The notes: a model not told the origin generated them from the letters alone. A stretch of DNA of 36,840 nucleotides from Bacteroidota bacterium (GCA_023399295.1 JAEWQF010000062.1:1-36840); one strand, 5' to 3'. Shown: positions 14,894 to 24,476, counted from the first letter of the stretch. Made by a program: numbers and translations.

Positions 14894-16168
14894 TTATCCG
14901 AAATCATCAAACAGAATCATCTCCGGCGGAACACCCAGGTCGTCGAGCATCCGTTGTACGGCGGCAGCCATCGGGCCGGGACCGCACATGTAGTATTCGA
15001 TGTCTTCGGGTGCGTCGTGATCCTTCAGGTAGGTGTCGTGGATCACCTGGTGTACGAAGCCCGGGGTATACTTCACCCCCGCGGCATCGGCTGCCGGGTC
15101 GGGACGGTCGAGTGCCAGGTGGAACGAGAAGTTGGGGAACTGGCGTTCCAGCTCATAGAAATCTTCCAGATAGAAAGCCTCCACCAGTGCGCGGGCACCA
15201 TAGAAGTAGGACATCTTCCGGTCGGTGATCTGTAGCGTCTTTGTCAGGTGCATGATCTGTGCGCGTAGCGGCGCCATACCGGCACCACCGCCCACCCAGA
15301 GCATCTCCCTCTTGCTGTTGAGGATGGGGTGAAACTCGCCGTAGGGACCCGACATCATCACCTTGTCACCCGGCTTCAGGCTGAAGATGTAGGAGGAAAC
15401 GATACCGGGATTCACATTCATCCAAGTACCCTTGGCACGGTCGAACGGCGGTGTGGCCACACGCACGTTGAGCATGATGACGTTCCCTTCGGCGGGATAG
15501 TTGGCCATGGAGTAGGCACGCACCGTGTCTTCCTCATTCTTCGCCGTCAGATCCCACATCTTGAACTTATCCCACTCCGGTTTATAGAGCTCATCAATCT
15601 GGAAATCGGCAAAACGAAGCTGATCGTATTTTGGAACCCTGATCTGACTGTAGGAACCGGGCTTGAAATCGAGCTTCTCCCCATCGGGCAGCTTCACCAC
15701 AAACTCCTTGATGAACGATGCCACATTCTTATTGGAGATCACCTCGCACTCCCACTCCTTGATGCCAAACACCTCTTCGGGAATCACAATGGAGAGATCT
15801 TCCTTCACCTTCACCTGGCAACTCAAGCGCCAGTTGTTCAACTGCTCCTTGCGGCTGAAATGACCCTTCTCGGTGGGGAGAATCTCACCGCCTCCCTCAA
15901 CCACGCGACAGCGACACTCACCACAGGTGCCACCACCACCACAGGCGGAAGAGAGATAGATATCCTTCGACTGCAAGGTATTCAACAGCGTGCTGCCCAT
16001 CGGCACCTCCAGCTCCTTCCCTTCGTTCACGGTGATCTTCACATTGCCCGAGGGCATCAGCTTGGCTTTTGCTACCAGGATGATCACTACCAGGACCAGA
16101 ATGACCAGCAGGAATACAATCACACTCGCCCAAATGGTCAGTCCGCCTGCACTCAATAATACACTCAT
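14894..16168 (-). CDS. nqrF: Na+-translocating NADH:quinone reductase subunit F
   Basis: Electron entry subunit of the Na+-pumping NQR complex: takes a hydride from NADH to FAD, then to a [2Fe-2S] cluster. The 424-aa protein has one N-terminal membrane helix (about 11-34), a ferredoxin domain with Cys76, Cys82, Cys85 and Cys117 (ACGGGGTCGECRC), an FAD-binding segment (RAYSMANYP) and an NADH-binding domain (VGGGAGMAPLRAQI) ending in FDDFG. The length is normal. It is the last gene of the operon, 49 bp after nqrE. Confidence 0.97.
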   Translation of the reverse strand: MSVLLSAGGLTIWASVIVFLLVILVLVVIILVAKAKLMPSGNVKITVNEGKELEVPMGSTLLNTLQSKDIYLSSACGGGGTCGECRCRVVEGGGEILPTEKGHFSRKEQLNNWRLSCQVKVKEDLSIVIPEEVFGIKEWECEVISNKNVASFIKEFVVKLPDGEKLDFKPGSYSQIRVPKYDQLRFADFQIDELYKPEWDKFKMWDLTAKNEEDTVRAYSMANYPAEGNVIMLNVRVATPPFDRAKGTWMNVNPGIVSSYIFSLKPGDKVMMSGPYGEFHPILNSKREMLWVGGGAGMAPLRAQIMHLTKTLQITDRKMSYFYGARALVEAFYLEDFYELERQFPNFSFHLALDRPDPAADAAGVKYTPGFVHQVIHDTYLKDHDAPEDIEYYMCGPGPMAAAVQRMLDDLGVPPEMILFDDFG

Positions 16169-16217
16169 ACTTATGTATTTTATTTTTATTCTTTACTTAG
16201 TTGCTATCTGTTGTTCC

Positions 16218-16832
16218 TTAAATATTGATCCCGGAAAAGCTCATGAAGCCAATCGCCATCAGCGCCGTCACAATAAAAGTAATGCCCAACCCTTTGAGCG
16301 GTTTGGGTACATGGGAGTACTCCAGCTTCTCGCGGATGGCAGCCAGTCCCACAATGGCCAACAGCCAGCCAATACCGGAACCGAAACCGTAGGCGGTAGC
16401 CATGCCGATGCTGACAAACTCCCGTTGTTGCATGAAGAGAGATCCCCCCAGGATGGCGCAGTTCACTGCGATCAGCGGCAGGAAGATACCAAGCGAAGCG
16501 TAGAGTGCCGGACTGAACTTTTCAATGATCATCTCCACCAGCTGTACGATGGAGGCGATGATGGCGATGAAAATGAGCAGACTGAAGACACTCAGGTCCA
16601 CAGTTGCATAGGCTTCTCCAAGCCAGGAGAGTGCGCCTGCCTTGAGCACATAATTCTCGAGGAGGTAGTTGATGGGAAGTGTGATTACCAATACGAAGGT
16701 GACGGCAATACCGAGTCCCAGGGCTGTTTTCACATTCTTTGATACTGCCAGGAAGGAACACATCCCCAGGAAGTATGCGAATATCATGTTGTCGACAAAG
16801 ATCGACCGGACGATCAGACTTATTGCATCCAT
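16218..16832 (-). CDS. nqrE: Na+-translocating NADH:quinone reductase subunit E
   Basis: Integral membrane subunit of the Na+-NQR complex, homologous to NqrD and RnfA, carrying part of the Na+ path and, in structures of the family, an iron centre held between NqrD and NqrE. The 204-aa protein has about six hydrophobic helices. The conserved segments NMIFAYFLGMCSFLAVSKNV (residues 15-34), NCAILGGSLFM (about 124-134) and GFGSGIGWLLAI are visible. It follows nqrD after 26 bp. Confidence 0.97.
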   Translation of the reverse strand: MDAISLIVRSIFVDNMIFAYFLGMCSFLAVSKNVKTALGLGIAVTFVLVITLPINYLLENYVLKAGALSWLGEAYATVDLSVFSLLIFIAIIASIVQLVEMIIEKFSPALYASLGIFLPLIAVNCAILGGSLFMQQREFVSIGMATAYGFGSGIGWLLAIVGLAAIREKLEYSHVPKPLKGLGITFIVTALMAIGFMSFSGINI

Positions 16833-16858
16833 ATTTTGAAGTCGTTATGCTGTTTCTG

Positions 16859-17491
16859 TTAATTGGTTTCTTCCTGCAAATCCTTGTTGCGGGCCCTGTG
16901 TACCCAGATGATCACCGCCACCAGGATCAACGCCATCGGTGCCAGCATCATCAAACCGTTGTTCTCATAACCTGCGTCGTAGAGGAACTGGGGAATGACA
17001 GGATGACCCATCAGCTCACCAGAGCCAAGGAGCTCACGGAAAAAGCCCACGGCCACCAGGATCCAGCCATAGCCAAGTCCGTTGCCGATGCCGTCGAGGA
17101 AAGAGGGCCAGGGACCGTTGCCCAGGGCGAACGCCTCGAGACGGCCCATCAGGATACAGTTTGTCACGATCAGACCCACGAACACAGAGAGCTGTTTGTT
17201 TACATCATAGGCAAACGCTTTCAGCACCTCGCTCACAATGGTCACCAGCGCAGCCACCACCACCAGTTGCACGATGATGCGGATGCGGTTGGGAATTGTC
17301 TTGCGCAACAGCGAGATGATCACGTTGGCCGCAGCCAACACCAGTGTCACGGCGACAGCCATCACTAGCGAGGGCTCCAGCTTGGAGGTGACCGCTAGTG
17401 CGGAGCAGATACCGAGCACCTGCACAATCACGGGGTTGTTCTTATTCAACGGTCCCAACAGGGCCGCTTTGGTTTTAGTTGATAATGCCAT
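16859..17491 (-). CDS. nqrD: Na+-translocating NADH:quinone reductase subunit D
   Basis: Integral membrane subunit paired with NqrE (RnfE-like family). The 210-aa protein has about six hydrophobic segments, with the conserved NNPVIVQVLGICSALAVTSKLEPSL split over residues 17-42 and the internal NCILMGRLEAFAL around residue 120. The cysteine-containing segments ICSALAV and NCILMG are in the positions that hold the iron centre in this family. It lies between nqrC (27-bp gap) and nqrE. Confidence 0.97.
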   Translation of the reverse strand: MALSTKTKAALLGPLNKNNPVIVQVLGICSALAVTSKLEPSLVMAVAVTLVLAAANVIISLLRKTIPNRIRIIVQLVVVAALVTIVSEVLKAFAYDVNKQLSVFVGLIVTNCILMGRLEAFALGNGPWPSFLDGIGNGLGYGWILVAVGFFRELLGSGELMGHPVIPQFLYDAGYENNGLMMLAPMALILVAVIIWVHRARNKDLQEETN

Positions 17492-17518
17492 ATTCTTACA
17501 CTTTTATGTAGACTGACC

Positions 17519-18229
17519 TCATTGGGCAGTGTTCAGGTTCATTAGAAAATTACTGTACTCACCCACGCTGTTCAGCAGCATGGCATCCACACCCTTGCTG
17601 GTGATGGTACCACCGGAGATGCCATCCACATAGTCACGGCCAGCAGCCGTCTGGCCCGGTTTGACCACCGCCACGGAGCGGAACGTTCCTTCCTTTATCA
17701 GCTCCTTGCCCATAAACTGCTCACGGAAGGAGGGCATCACAATCTCTGCACCCAGTCCCGGGGTCTCACCCTGGTGACCGAAATCGGCGCCGTAAATAGT
17801 GCTGCCGTCGGCCTCCACGGCCAGGTATCCCCAGATGGGTCCCCAGAGTCCGGCACCCTGCATCGGAATGATGTATTTCAGGGAACCATCCACTTCCGCT
17901 TCATAAACCGGCAGTCCGGCTGCACTCTCGTCATCCAGTTCGGTGGAGAAGGCGGGATCATCGGGGGTGGTACCCTCGCTGCCCTCCACCTTCACCCCGT
18001 CGGGGGAGATCAGGTAGGCATTCTGTACCAGTCCATCATACTTCTGCTGCGCTTCTGCAGCAGAGGCATCGATGTTGAGCGAACGCAGAATCTGCTGCAT
18101 CTTGTCGATGTTCACGTTGGCGGTCTGCCGGTCACTCAGGGCCTGATGTGTGAAAGCGAGCCCCAGTGCGACAAGGATCACCATCACAGCTGCGTATATT
18201 ATCGTGTATCCACTGTTTTCTCTGTTCAT
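17519..18229 (-). CDS. nqrC: Na+-translocating NADH:quinone reductase subunit C
   Basis: Periplasmic-side flavoprotein subunit with covalently bound FMN. From ATG at 18229 it has 236 aa: one N-terminal membrane helix (YTIIYAAVMVILVALGLAF), then an FMN_bind domain with the flavinylation motif SGGTIT, whose first Thr (residue 208) is the expected attachment site. An ATG 18 nt upstream (18247) is in frame; I prefer 18229 because MNRENSGYTIIYA matches family N-termini. It follows nqrB after 43 bp with this start, 25 bp with the longer one. Confidence 0.93.
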   Translation of the reverse strand: MNRENSGYTIIYAAVMVILVALGLAFTHQALSDRQTANVNIDKMQQILRSLNIDASAAEAQQKYDGLVQNAYLISPDGVKVEGSEGTTPDDPAFSTELDDESAAGLPVYEAEVDGSLKYIIPMQGAGLWGPIWGYLAVEADGSTIYGADFGHQGETPGLGAEIVMPSFREQFMGKELIKEGTFRSVAVVKPGQTAAGRDYVDGISGGTITSKGVDAMLLNSVGEYSNFLMNLNTAQ

Positions 18230-18272
18230 ATCGTTTGATTTATGCAATCTTGATGCGTTTCTGTTTCAGTCG

Positions 18273-19490
18273 TTATCCTTTCAATGCTGCCGCTGCCGCA
18301 CGTTTTGCACGCCGCTTGATGTTGGCATCGATCACGTAGAAGTCGATGAGCGGCGCAAAGGCATTGATCAGCAGGATGGCCAGCATCATCCCCTCCGGAT
18401 AACCGGGGTTGAAGACACGGATGGCCACCGCCACCAGTCCGATCAGGAAGCCGAAGATCCACTTGCCCTTCTCGGTGCGGGCCGATGTCACCGGGTCGGT
18501 GGCCATGAAGACGGCACCGAAGGCGAAGCCGCCCAACAGGAAGTGATAGTAGAAGGGCATCCCCATCATGGCATTCTGTGCGAAGCTATTGACAAGCAAT
18601 ACACCCACCGCACCACCGATGAATACGGAGAGCATGGTTTTCCAGCTGCCCACGCCGGTGGCGATCAGGATCAGTGCACCCAGGAGGATGGCGAAGGTAG
18701 AGACCTCACCCACCGACCCGGGAATGAATCCGAAGAACATATCACTGAGGGAGAGCGGATTGCCTGTGACACCGTGGAAGGTAAACTCACCGAAGGTGCC
18801 CGCCTCGGTGGTGGCTATCTGACCCAGCGGGGTGGCACCCGAGTAACCGTCGATCACGGTACCCTGTCCCATGCCGAAGGTGTCTGCCGTGCGCACCCAT
18901 ACCTGGTCGCCCGACATCTTGGTGGGATAGGAGAAGAAGAGGAACGCACGGGCAATGAGGGCCACGTTGAAGATGTTGTAACCGGTACCGCCGAACACCT
19001 CCTTGGCGAAGATCACCGAGAAGGCGGTGGCCACTGCCACCATCCAGAGGGGTGTGTCGATTGGTACGATCATCGGGATCAGCATCCCGGAGACCAGGAA
19101 TCCTTCGGCCACCTCTTCCTTTTTCACCTGTGCCATGGCAAACTCAATGCCGAGGCCCACCGCATAGGAGACCACGATCAGTGGCAACATGGCGATCAGG
19201 CCGTAGAGGAAGGTGGTGAGCAGCGTCTCTTGTTGACCGATGGCCATGTAATGCTGCAATCCCACGTTGTACATGCCCACCAGCAATGCCGGCACCAGTG
19301 CCAGGATCACGATGATCATGGTACGCTTCGAGTCACGCGCATCGTGAATGTGCACACCGGTTTTCGAAGTGGTGTTGGGGACAAATAGAAACGTCTCAAA
19401 CGCATCGTAGGTGGAGTATAGCCAGTGCAGCTTACCACCCTCTTCGAAATTGGGCTTTATCTTGTCAAGATAGTCTTTTAACGCTTTCAA
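18273..19490 (-). CDS. nqrB: Na+-translocating NADH:quinone reductase subunit B
   Basis: Large membrane subunit that carries covalent FMN and, in known complexes, riboflavin, and forms the main Na+ channel. The 405-aa protein has an N-terminal cytoplasmic stretch (1-55) and about ten hydrophobic helices. The flavinylation motif GYSGATPLGQ is visible with Thr220 as the attachment site. FLVSGMLIPMIVP and DPVTSARTEKGKW are further family motifs. The length is normal. It follows nqrA after 43 bp. Confidence 0.97.
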   Translation of the reverse strand: MKALKDYLDKIKPNFEEGGKLHWLYSTYDAFETFLFVPNTTSKTGVHIHDARDSKRTMIIVILALVPALLVGMYNVGLQHYMAIGQQETLLTTFLYGLIAMLPLIVVSYAVGLGIEFAMAQVKKEEVAEGFLVSGMLIPMIVPIDTPLWMVAVATAFSVIFAKEVFGGTGYNIFNVALIARAFLFFSYPTKMSGDQVWVRTADTFGMGQGTVIDGYSGATPLGQIATTEAGTFGEFTFHGVTGNPLSLSDMFFGFIPGSVGEVSTFAILLGALILIATGVGSWKTMLSVFIGGAVGVLLVNSFAQNAMMGMPFYYHFLLGGFAFGAVFMATDPVTSARTEKGKWIFGFLIGLVAVAIRVFNPGYPEGMMLAILLINAFAPLIDFYVIDANIKRRAKRAAAAALKG

Positions 19491-19533
19491 AGTGCTATGT
19501 TTTAGTTGTTATTATTCTTTGCTTCCCATTCCG

Positions 19534-20880
19534 TCACTCCATCTCCTTGCGAAGCAGGTCGAGGCCGGTGCGCACAATTTGCTGCAACTCCAGCTTGGAG
19601 GTGTCTACAAACTCGCAAAGCGCGAAATCCTCTGGAGCTATCTCGTAGATGCCCAGTGCTTCCATCTTGTCGATGTTGAAAGCGATGATCGCCTTGATCA
19701 GCTGCTCGGGGTAGATATCCATGGGGAACACCTTGTCGTACTCGTTGGAGACGATGATGGCCCGGGGACCACCCAGCACGCGCGCATCCATCCGATAGGC
19801 CTTCTTCAGTGTGGGATAGGTGCAGCCGGCGCTGTAACGTTTGGGAGAGAGTGAAGCCCAGCCAAACGCCTCGTGCACATCGTCCCCCTCGGGGATCACC
19901 GTCACCTGTGAGTGAGTGGCACGCAGCACGCCTTCCGCATTGATCTTCTTGCCGGTCAGCGGGTTGCCGCTGATATAACGCAGCGAGATGCCCTCGGTCA
20001 CGTTGTGCTGAAAGAGTTCCTTCAGCTGGGTGCCGATTGCCATCTTCCAGTAACCGGTCTGTTTCACCTCCGAACCGGTAAGGGCGACGGTACGTGTCAG
20101 ATCCACGATTCCCTTGTTGAAGAGACGGCCGATGATGGCTACATCCAAAGCATTGAGGGTCCACACCGTCTCACCGCGGTTCACCGGCTTGAGGTGATTG
20201 ATTTGTACGCCCACGTTACCGGCAGGATGGGGACCGTCAAACTCGGTGAGGATCACATTTTTTGCCGCACGCAGTCCCTTGTTACTGCTCTTGGGACTCA
20301 GGGAAAGGTAAACATTACCGGTTGTCAGTCTGGCCAATGCGTCAAAACCGGTCTGCAGGTCGGCCTCCTGTCCCTCTAGGATGAAGTCATAGCTGGGTGC
20401 CAGTGGTGCCGAGTCGAAACCGGTGACGAAGATGTCACGTGGGGCCTTGTCGGGAGTAGCCACCACATCATAGGGACGTTGCTTGATGAGGAACCAGATG
20501 CCCGCATCGAGCAACCGCTGTTTCACCTCATCGCTCGACAACTCAGCCGGTTTTGTGCTGCCGAAATCAACATACTCAGTGGCTTTGTCGGCCTTTACCT
20601 CAATGTGGAGGATGCGACGTTTGGCACCACGCTCAATGGTGGTCACCACGCCGCTCACCGGTGAGGCAAACAACATGGCGGGGTGGTTCTTCTCAAAAAA
20701 GAGAGGGGTACCTGCCTTCACGCTGTCACCTGCCTTGACGGCTAACTTGGGGGTGATGCCCTGGAAATCTTCGGGACATATCCGCACCAGCTCACTGGTC
20801 ACCGTACCGCGCAGTGTCTCCTCACACGCACCCAACAACGGAATCCGCAAGCCTTTCTTAATTCTTATACGATTAGCCAT
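19534..20880 (-). CDS. nqrA: Na+-translocating NADH:quinone reductase subunit A
   Basis: Peripheral cytoplasmic subunit of Na+-NQR associated with quinone binding; it has no membrane helix. From ATG at 20880 it is 448 aa and starts MANRIRIKKGLRIPLLGACE, the family N-terminus; an in-frame ATG at 20937 would add 19 residues without counterpart and is rejected. The biotinyl-lipoyl-like hammerhead fold near the N-terminus (KLAVKAGDSVKAGTPLFFEK, SPVSGVVTTIERGAKRRIL) and the C-terminal FALCEFVDTSKLELQQIVRTGLDLLRKEME are typical. It is the first gene of the operon. Confidence 0.96.
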   Translation of the reverse strand: MANRIRIKKGLRIPLLGACEETLRGTVTSELVRICPEDFQGITPKLAVKAGDSVKAGTPLFFEKNHPAMLFASPVSGVVTTIERGAKRRILHIEVKADKATEYVDFGSTKPAELSSDEVKQRLLDAGIWFLIKQRPYDVVATPDKAPRDIFVTGFDSAPLAPSYDFILEGQEADLQTGFDALARLTTGNVYLSLSPKSSNKGLRAAKNVILTEFDGPHPAGNVGVQINHLKPVNRGETVWTLNALDVAIIGRLFNKGIVDLTRTVALTGSEVKQTGYWKMAIGTQLKELFQHNVTEGISLRYISGNPLTGKKINAEGVLRATHSQVTVIPEGDDVHEAFGWASLSPKRYSAGCTYPTLKKAYRMDARVLGGPRAIIVSNEYDKVFPMDIYPEQLIKAIIAFNIDKMEALGIYEIAPEDFALCEFVDTSKLELQQIVRTGLDLLRKEME

Positions 20881-20994
20881 ATAGTTGTGAAATAAATAAC
20901 CTATATATTGAACTGTTATCGAGCAACCAATTGTCAATCAAAAGGTTCTTGGTTAGCTGTGAAAGTACTGGGGAGCAGGGCTCCTGTCGAAGGG

Positions 20995-21002
20995 CAAAGA
21001 TA
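20995..21002 (-). promoter_or_regulatory. -7 box of the nqr operon
   Basis: Minus-strand TATCTTTG fits TAnnTTTG exactly and is followed by GCCC. Transcription would start near 20988 and give a leader of about 105 nt. The leader holds a small GC-rich hairpin, GGAGC/GCTCC, at about 20971-20984. No clear -33 TTTG at the standard distance. Confidence 0.55.
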
Positions 21003-21090
21003 CACCTTTTGTCTCAAATCAATGCAATTTCGATTGAGAAATAGAGAAAAATATCCATAATCAATCCTCCTCGACAGTGACGCTAGCTGT

Positions 21091-21858
21091 TTACTTTTCC
21101 GTCGAGCCCACCATTTCGGGATCAATCATGATGCGACCACAATATTCGCACACGATGATCTTCTTACCCAGCTTGATGTCCATCTGTTTTTGTGGCGGGA
21201 TCTTGTTGAAACAGCCACCACAGGCACCACGTTGAATGGGGACGATGCCCAGTCCGTTGCGTGCGTTCTTACGGATACGCTTGAAAGCTGCCAACAACCG
21301 CGGTTCAATGGTGGTCTCGGTCTTCTTGGCCTTCTCCCTGATTTTCTCCTCGTTGGCCTTCGTCTCGGAGACGATGTCGTCCAACTCCTTCTTCTTGTGA
21401 TCAAGGTCCCCAGCCTTCTCTTTCAGCAGCTCGTTGGCTGTGGCAATCTGCTCCTGTATCATGGTAACCTGTTGTCCATGTTCGCGGATGTGCTTCTCGG
21501 AGAGCTCTATCTCCAGTGTCTCAAACTCGATCTCCTTCGAGAGGTGGTCATACTCCTTGCTGTTGCGCACGTTGTCCAGCTGCTTGGTATACTTCTCGAT
21601 CTTCGCTTTGCTGGTTTCAATTTTCCCTTTCTGGAGCTTGCTGTTTTCTTCCAGTTGTTTGAGCTCCAGTTCGAAGTTGTTGATGCGGGTGCCCAATCCG
21701 GCGATCTCATCGTCCAGGTCAGCCACCTCCAGTGGCAGCTCCCCGCGCAGTGTCTTGATGCGGTCAATCTCCGAGAGATAGGATTGCAGCTTGTGCAACG
21801 ACTTCAGTTTCTCTTCTACCGATACTTCCTGTTCAACTACTTTCTTTTTTGTTGCCAT
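21091..21858 (-). CDS. Coiled-coil protein with C-terminal C4 zinc ribbon
   Basis: A 255-aa soluble protein: a long charged coiled coil from about residue 15 to 185 (heptads rich in Leu, Glu and Lys, e.g. ELELKQLEENSKLQKGKIE), then a zinc ribbon with two CxxC pairs, CGGCFNKIPPQ and CEYCGRIM, near the C-terminus. This is the architecture of the zf-RING_7 (C4-type zinc ribbon) family; its molecular role is not established. The start at 21858 (MATKKK) is preferred over ATG at 21864, which adds two residues. It lies downstream of the Nif3-family gene, a common pairing in Bacteroidota, with a 171-bp spacer in which I see no promoter or array. Confidence 0.88.
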   Translation of the reverse strand: MATKKKVVEQEVSVEEKLKSLHKLQSYLSEIDRIKTLRGELPLEVADLDDEIAGLGTRINNFELELKQLEENSKLQKGKIETSKAKIEKYTKQLDNVRNSKEYDHLSKEIEFETLEIELSEKHIREHGQQVTMIQEQIATANELLKEKAGDLDHKKKELDDIVSETKANEEKIREKAKKTETTIEPRLLAAFKRIRKNARNGLGIVPIQRGACGGCFNKIPPQKQMDIKLGKKIIVCEYCGRIMIDPEMVGSTEK

Positions 21859-22029
21859 AATCATTTATTTATGTATGTTGTTTGTATTGATGTGCAGCTG
21901 TGGGGCACTCATTGTTGCCTATAGGCGGGCATCGCGTCCCGAACGAAAAAATGCAGTAACCAAACGACAGAAAAATCGTTTCATTACCACATTCACTGTA
22001 ACTGCGGGAACAAGTCGGACCGCTTTCTT

Positions 22030-23124
22030 TTACAGGTACTTCACCGGATTTGCATCAAATGCCGATTTATGAATTGCAAAGGTAGCAAATTTTTTTGAAA
22101 GCAGGTCGAAAAAAAGCTCTTTTGTGCAGATCTCCGACTCGTAATGACCCACCACAGCCAGCAGGAGCCGATCCTCCACATCATAAAAGTCGTTGTACTT
22201 CGCCTCACCGGTTACAAAGGCATCTGCTCCATAAGCAACAGCCCGTGGAATCAGAAAGGCGCCGGCACCACCACAGATGGCCACATCGCGTATCTCCCTT
22301 CCCTGCAGCTTGGTATGACTGATTGTTGGCAGGTTGAAGAGATCCTTCAGCAGGTAGAGGAACTCCTGCTCCGGCATCGGTTCCGGCAGGACACCCACCA
22401 CACCGCTACCATGCTGCCCCCATTCGTTGACAATGGGGTAGAGATCAAATACGGGCTCTTCGTAGGGGTGTACCGCCAGCAATGCACGCAATACCTCCTC
22501 TTTCTTCATCACCGGCACCACTGTCTCAATCCGCACCTCCTGTTCAAAATGGAGGGTCTCCTTCTCACCCACGAAGGGATTGGCATCCGCCCCGGGACGG
22601 AAGGTACCCTCACCCTTGAGGTTGTAACTACAACTGTCGTAGTTGCCAATGTGTCCGGCACCGGCATTGAACAGGGCATTGCGCACGCTCTCGGCATGCT
22701 GCAGCGGGACGGTGGTGACGAACTTGAGCAGTGCATGTTCACGGGGAGCGAGCACCTTCACGTGCTGCAGCTCCAGCATCTCCGCCAACTTGTAGTTTAC
22801 TCCACCGCGGGCGTTGTCGAGGTTGGTGTGTGCGGCATAAAGTGCGATGTCGTTGCGGATGGCCATGATCATGGTGCGCTCCACATAATTCCTGCCGGTG
22901 AGCGACCGGAATGGACGGAACGCGATGGGATGGTGCGTGACGATCAGGTTGCATCCCAGGGCGATGGCCTCATCCACCACATCCTCGGTCACATCGATGG
23001 CCAGCAACACGCCGGTAACCTCCCTGTTGGGATCGCCGCACTGCAACCCGCTGTTGTCATACTCCTCCTGCAACGGCAACGGAGCCAGCTGCTCAATGGT
23101 CTGAATAATATCTCTGATGCGCAT
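22030..23124 (-). CDS. Nif3-like dinuclear metal centre protein
   Basis: Member of the Nif3/YbgI (DUF34) family, cytoplasmic, hexameric in known structures, with two metal ions; the substrate is unsettled although some are annotated GTP cyclohydrolase I type 2. The 364-aa protein is the long form. Metal ligands are visible in THHP (His64, His65), HTNLD (Asp103) and, near the C-terminus, GHYESE (His327 and the glutamates after it). The middle (about 130-240) holds the inserted PII/CutA-like domain. It is preceded by its own -7 box and followed by the zinc-ribbon gene. Confidence 0.92.
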   Translation of the reverse strand: MRIRDIIQTIEQLAPLPLQEEYDNSGLQCGDPNREVTGVLLAIDVTEDVVDEAIALGCNLIVTHHPIAFRPFRSLTGRNYVERTMIMAIRNDIALYAAHTNLDNARGGVNYKLAEMLELQHVKVLAPREHALLKFVTTVPLQHAESVRNALFNAGAGHIGNYDSCSYNLKGEGTFRPGADANPFVGEKETLHFEQEVRIETVVPVMKKEEVLRALLAVHPYEEPVFDLYPIVNEWGQHGSGVVGVLPEPMPEQEFLYLLKDLFNLPTISHTKLQGREIRDVAICGGAGAFLIPRAVAYGADAFVTGEAKYNDFYDVEDRLLLAVVGHYESEICTKELFFDLLSKKFATFAIHKSAFDANPVKYL

Positions 23125-23149
23125 AGCTTTACCGGTTATCTCGTGTATG

Positions 23150-23157
23150 CAAAAGTA
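23150..23157 (-). promoter_or_regulatory. -7 box of the Nif3-family gene
   Basis: Minus-strand TACTTTTG, followed by CATAC, matches TAnnTTTG exactly and would start transcription about 20 nt upstream of the ATG at 23124. No TTTG at the -33 position. Confidence 0.5.
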
Positions 23158-23182
23158 AACATAAATATTTGTATCCCGGTGA

Positions 23183-24424
23183 TCAATCTGTATCTTTCAG
23201 TATCAAACGTAAGGAGTTGTTCTTTGTGAAATAGTTCCAGGCCCAGTTGATGAAGATCACCAGCTTGTTGCGTACGCTCAGGATGAGCATCAGGTGGAGG
23301 AACATCCAGACGAACCAGGCAAAACGCCCCTTGAACTTTACAAAGGGAAGATCTACCACCGCCTTGTTGCGACCAACGGTGGCCATGGTACCCAGATTGC
23401 GGTACTCGTAGGGCTTGAGGTCTCCTCTATCGGTGTCGATTCGTTGCAGGTTTTTCGCAAGGTTCTTCCCCTGCCCTATCGCCACATTGGCCAGTTGTGG
23501 ATGTCCATTGGGATATTTCCCGGTCTCCATGTAAGCCACGTCACCAATGGCATACACACCCTCCAACCCCTTCACCCTGTTGTGGCGATCGACACGTATC
23601 CTGCCCGAGCGCAACAGGTTCTCCTGCGGCAAGCCGCCAATAAAGTTGCCCGACACTCCGGCCGACCAGATCACGTTGCGCGTGGTGATGGTCTCACCCG
23701 TATTGAGGGTGATCCGCTGCCCGTCGTACTCCTTCACCAGGGTCCCGGTCATGACAATCACTCCCATTGAACGCAGATATTTCTCAGAGTAGTTCTGTGC
23801 AAAGGGACTCATGGCTGCCAGTGTGTGCTGTCCACCTTCAAGCAGGTATACATGTACCTTCTCCGAGTCGATGTTGGGGTAATCCTTTGGTAGAATCTCG
23901 CGGGTCATCTCGGCAAAGGCACCGGCCATCTCCACGCCAGTGGCACCGCCACCCACGATCACGATGTTGTAGAGCCCCTCCTTCTCCTCTGCATAAAGCA
24001 GCTTCTCAAAATTGGTGAGGATGTAGTTGCGCACGTTAATGGCCTGGTAGGTCGATTTCAACCCCAGAGCATGCTGCTCGGTAGCCACATTGCCGAAAAA
24101 ATTGGTGCGGGTACCGGTTGCGATCACCAGATAGTCGTAGGCAAAGGGTCCGATGTTGGTCTCCACCACCTTTTTTGCTTCATCAACCGCCAACACCTCT
24201 GCCAGACGGATGCGCACATCCCTGCGTTTCTGAAAAATCTTACGGATGGGGAACGAGATGGTGGCGGGCTCAATCTGCGACGCGGCCACCTGGTAAAAGA
24301 GCGGGGGAAACTGATGGTGATTGATCTTGTCGATCACCATGATGTCATACACGCCCCGGGTGAGATGATTCACGAACTGCAGCCCAGCAAAACCGCACCC
24401 AACCACAACAATCTTCTTTTTCAT
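23183..24424 (-). CDS. ndh: Type II NADH:quinone oxidoreductase (NDH-2)
   Basis: Single-subunit flavoprotein that oxidises NADH and reduces quinone without ion pumping, attached to the inner face of the membrane. From ATG at 24424 it has 413 aa and begins MKKKIVVVGCGFAGLQF with the FAD-binding GxGxxG; an in-frame ATG at 24478 adds 18 residues before the Rossmann strand, within the A-run of the ribosomal terminator, and is rejected. A second nucleotide-binding motif, IVGGGATGVEMAGAFAEM, binds NADH. The AIGDVAYMETG motif is the FAD-contact segment. The C-terminal 60 residues (FAWFVWMFLHLMLILSVRNK, INWAWNYF) are amphipathic/hydrophobic and fit a membrane anchor. No clear promoter is seen. Confidence 0.93.
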   Translation of the reverse strand: MKKKIVVVGCGFAGLQFVNHLTRGVYDIMVIDKINHHQFPPLFYQVAASQIEPATISFPIRKIFQKRRDVRIRLAEVLAVDEAKKVVETNIGPFAYDYLVIATGTRTNFFGNVATEQHALGLKSTYQAINVRNYILTNFEKLLYAEEKEGLYNIVIVGGGATGVEMAGAFAEMTREILPKDYPNIDSEKVHVYLLEGGQHTLAAMSPFAQNYSEKYLRSMGVIVMTGTLVKEYDGQRITLNTGETITTRNVIWSAGVSGNFIGGLPQENLLRSGRIRVDRHNRVKGLEGVYAIGDVAYMETGKYPNGHPQLANVAIGQGKNLAKNLQRIDTDRGDLKPYEYRNLGTMATVGRNKAVVDLPFVKFKGRFAWFVWMFLHLMLILSVRNKLVIFINWAWNYFTKNNSLRLILKDTD

Positions 24425-24476
24425 ATGGTTCTTCAGCTGTGAGAAATGTAAACAACCGAACAGGAGGAAATGTTGC

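Noticed and set aside
18150..19388. 412-codon plus-strand frame opposite nqrB
   Set aside because: Shadow of the membrane protein gene; translation is improbably rich in His, Gly, Asp and Glu.
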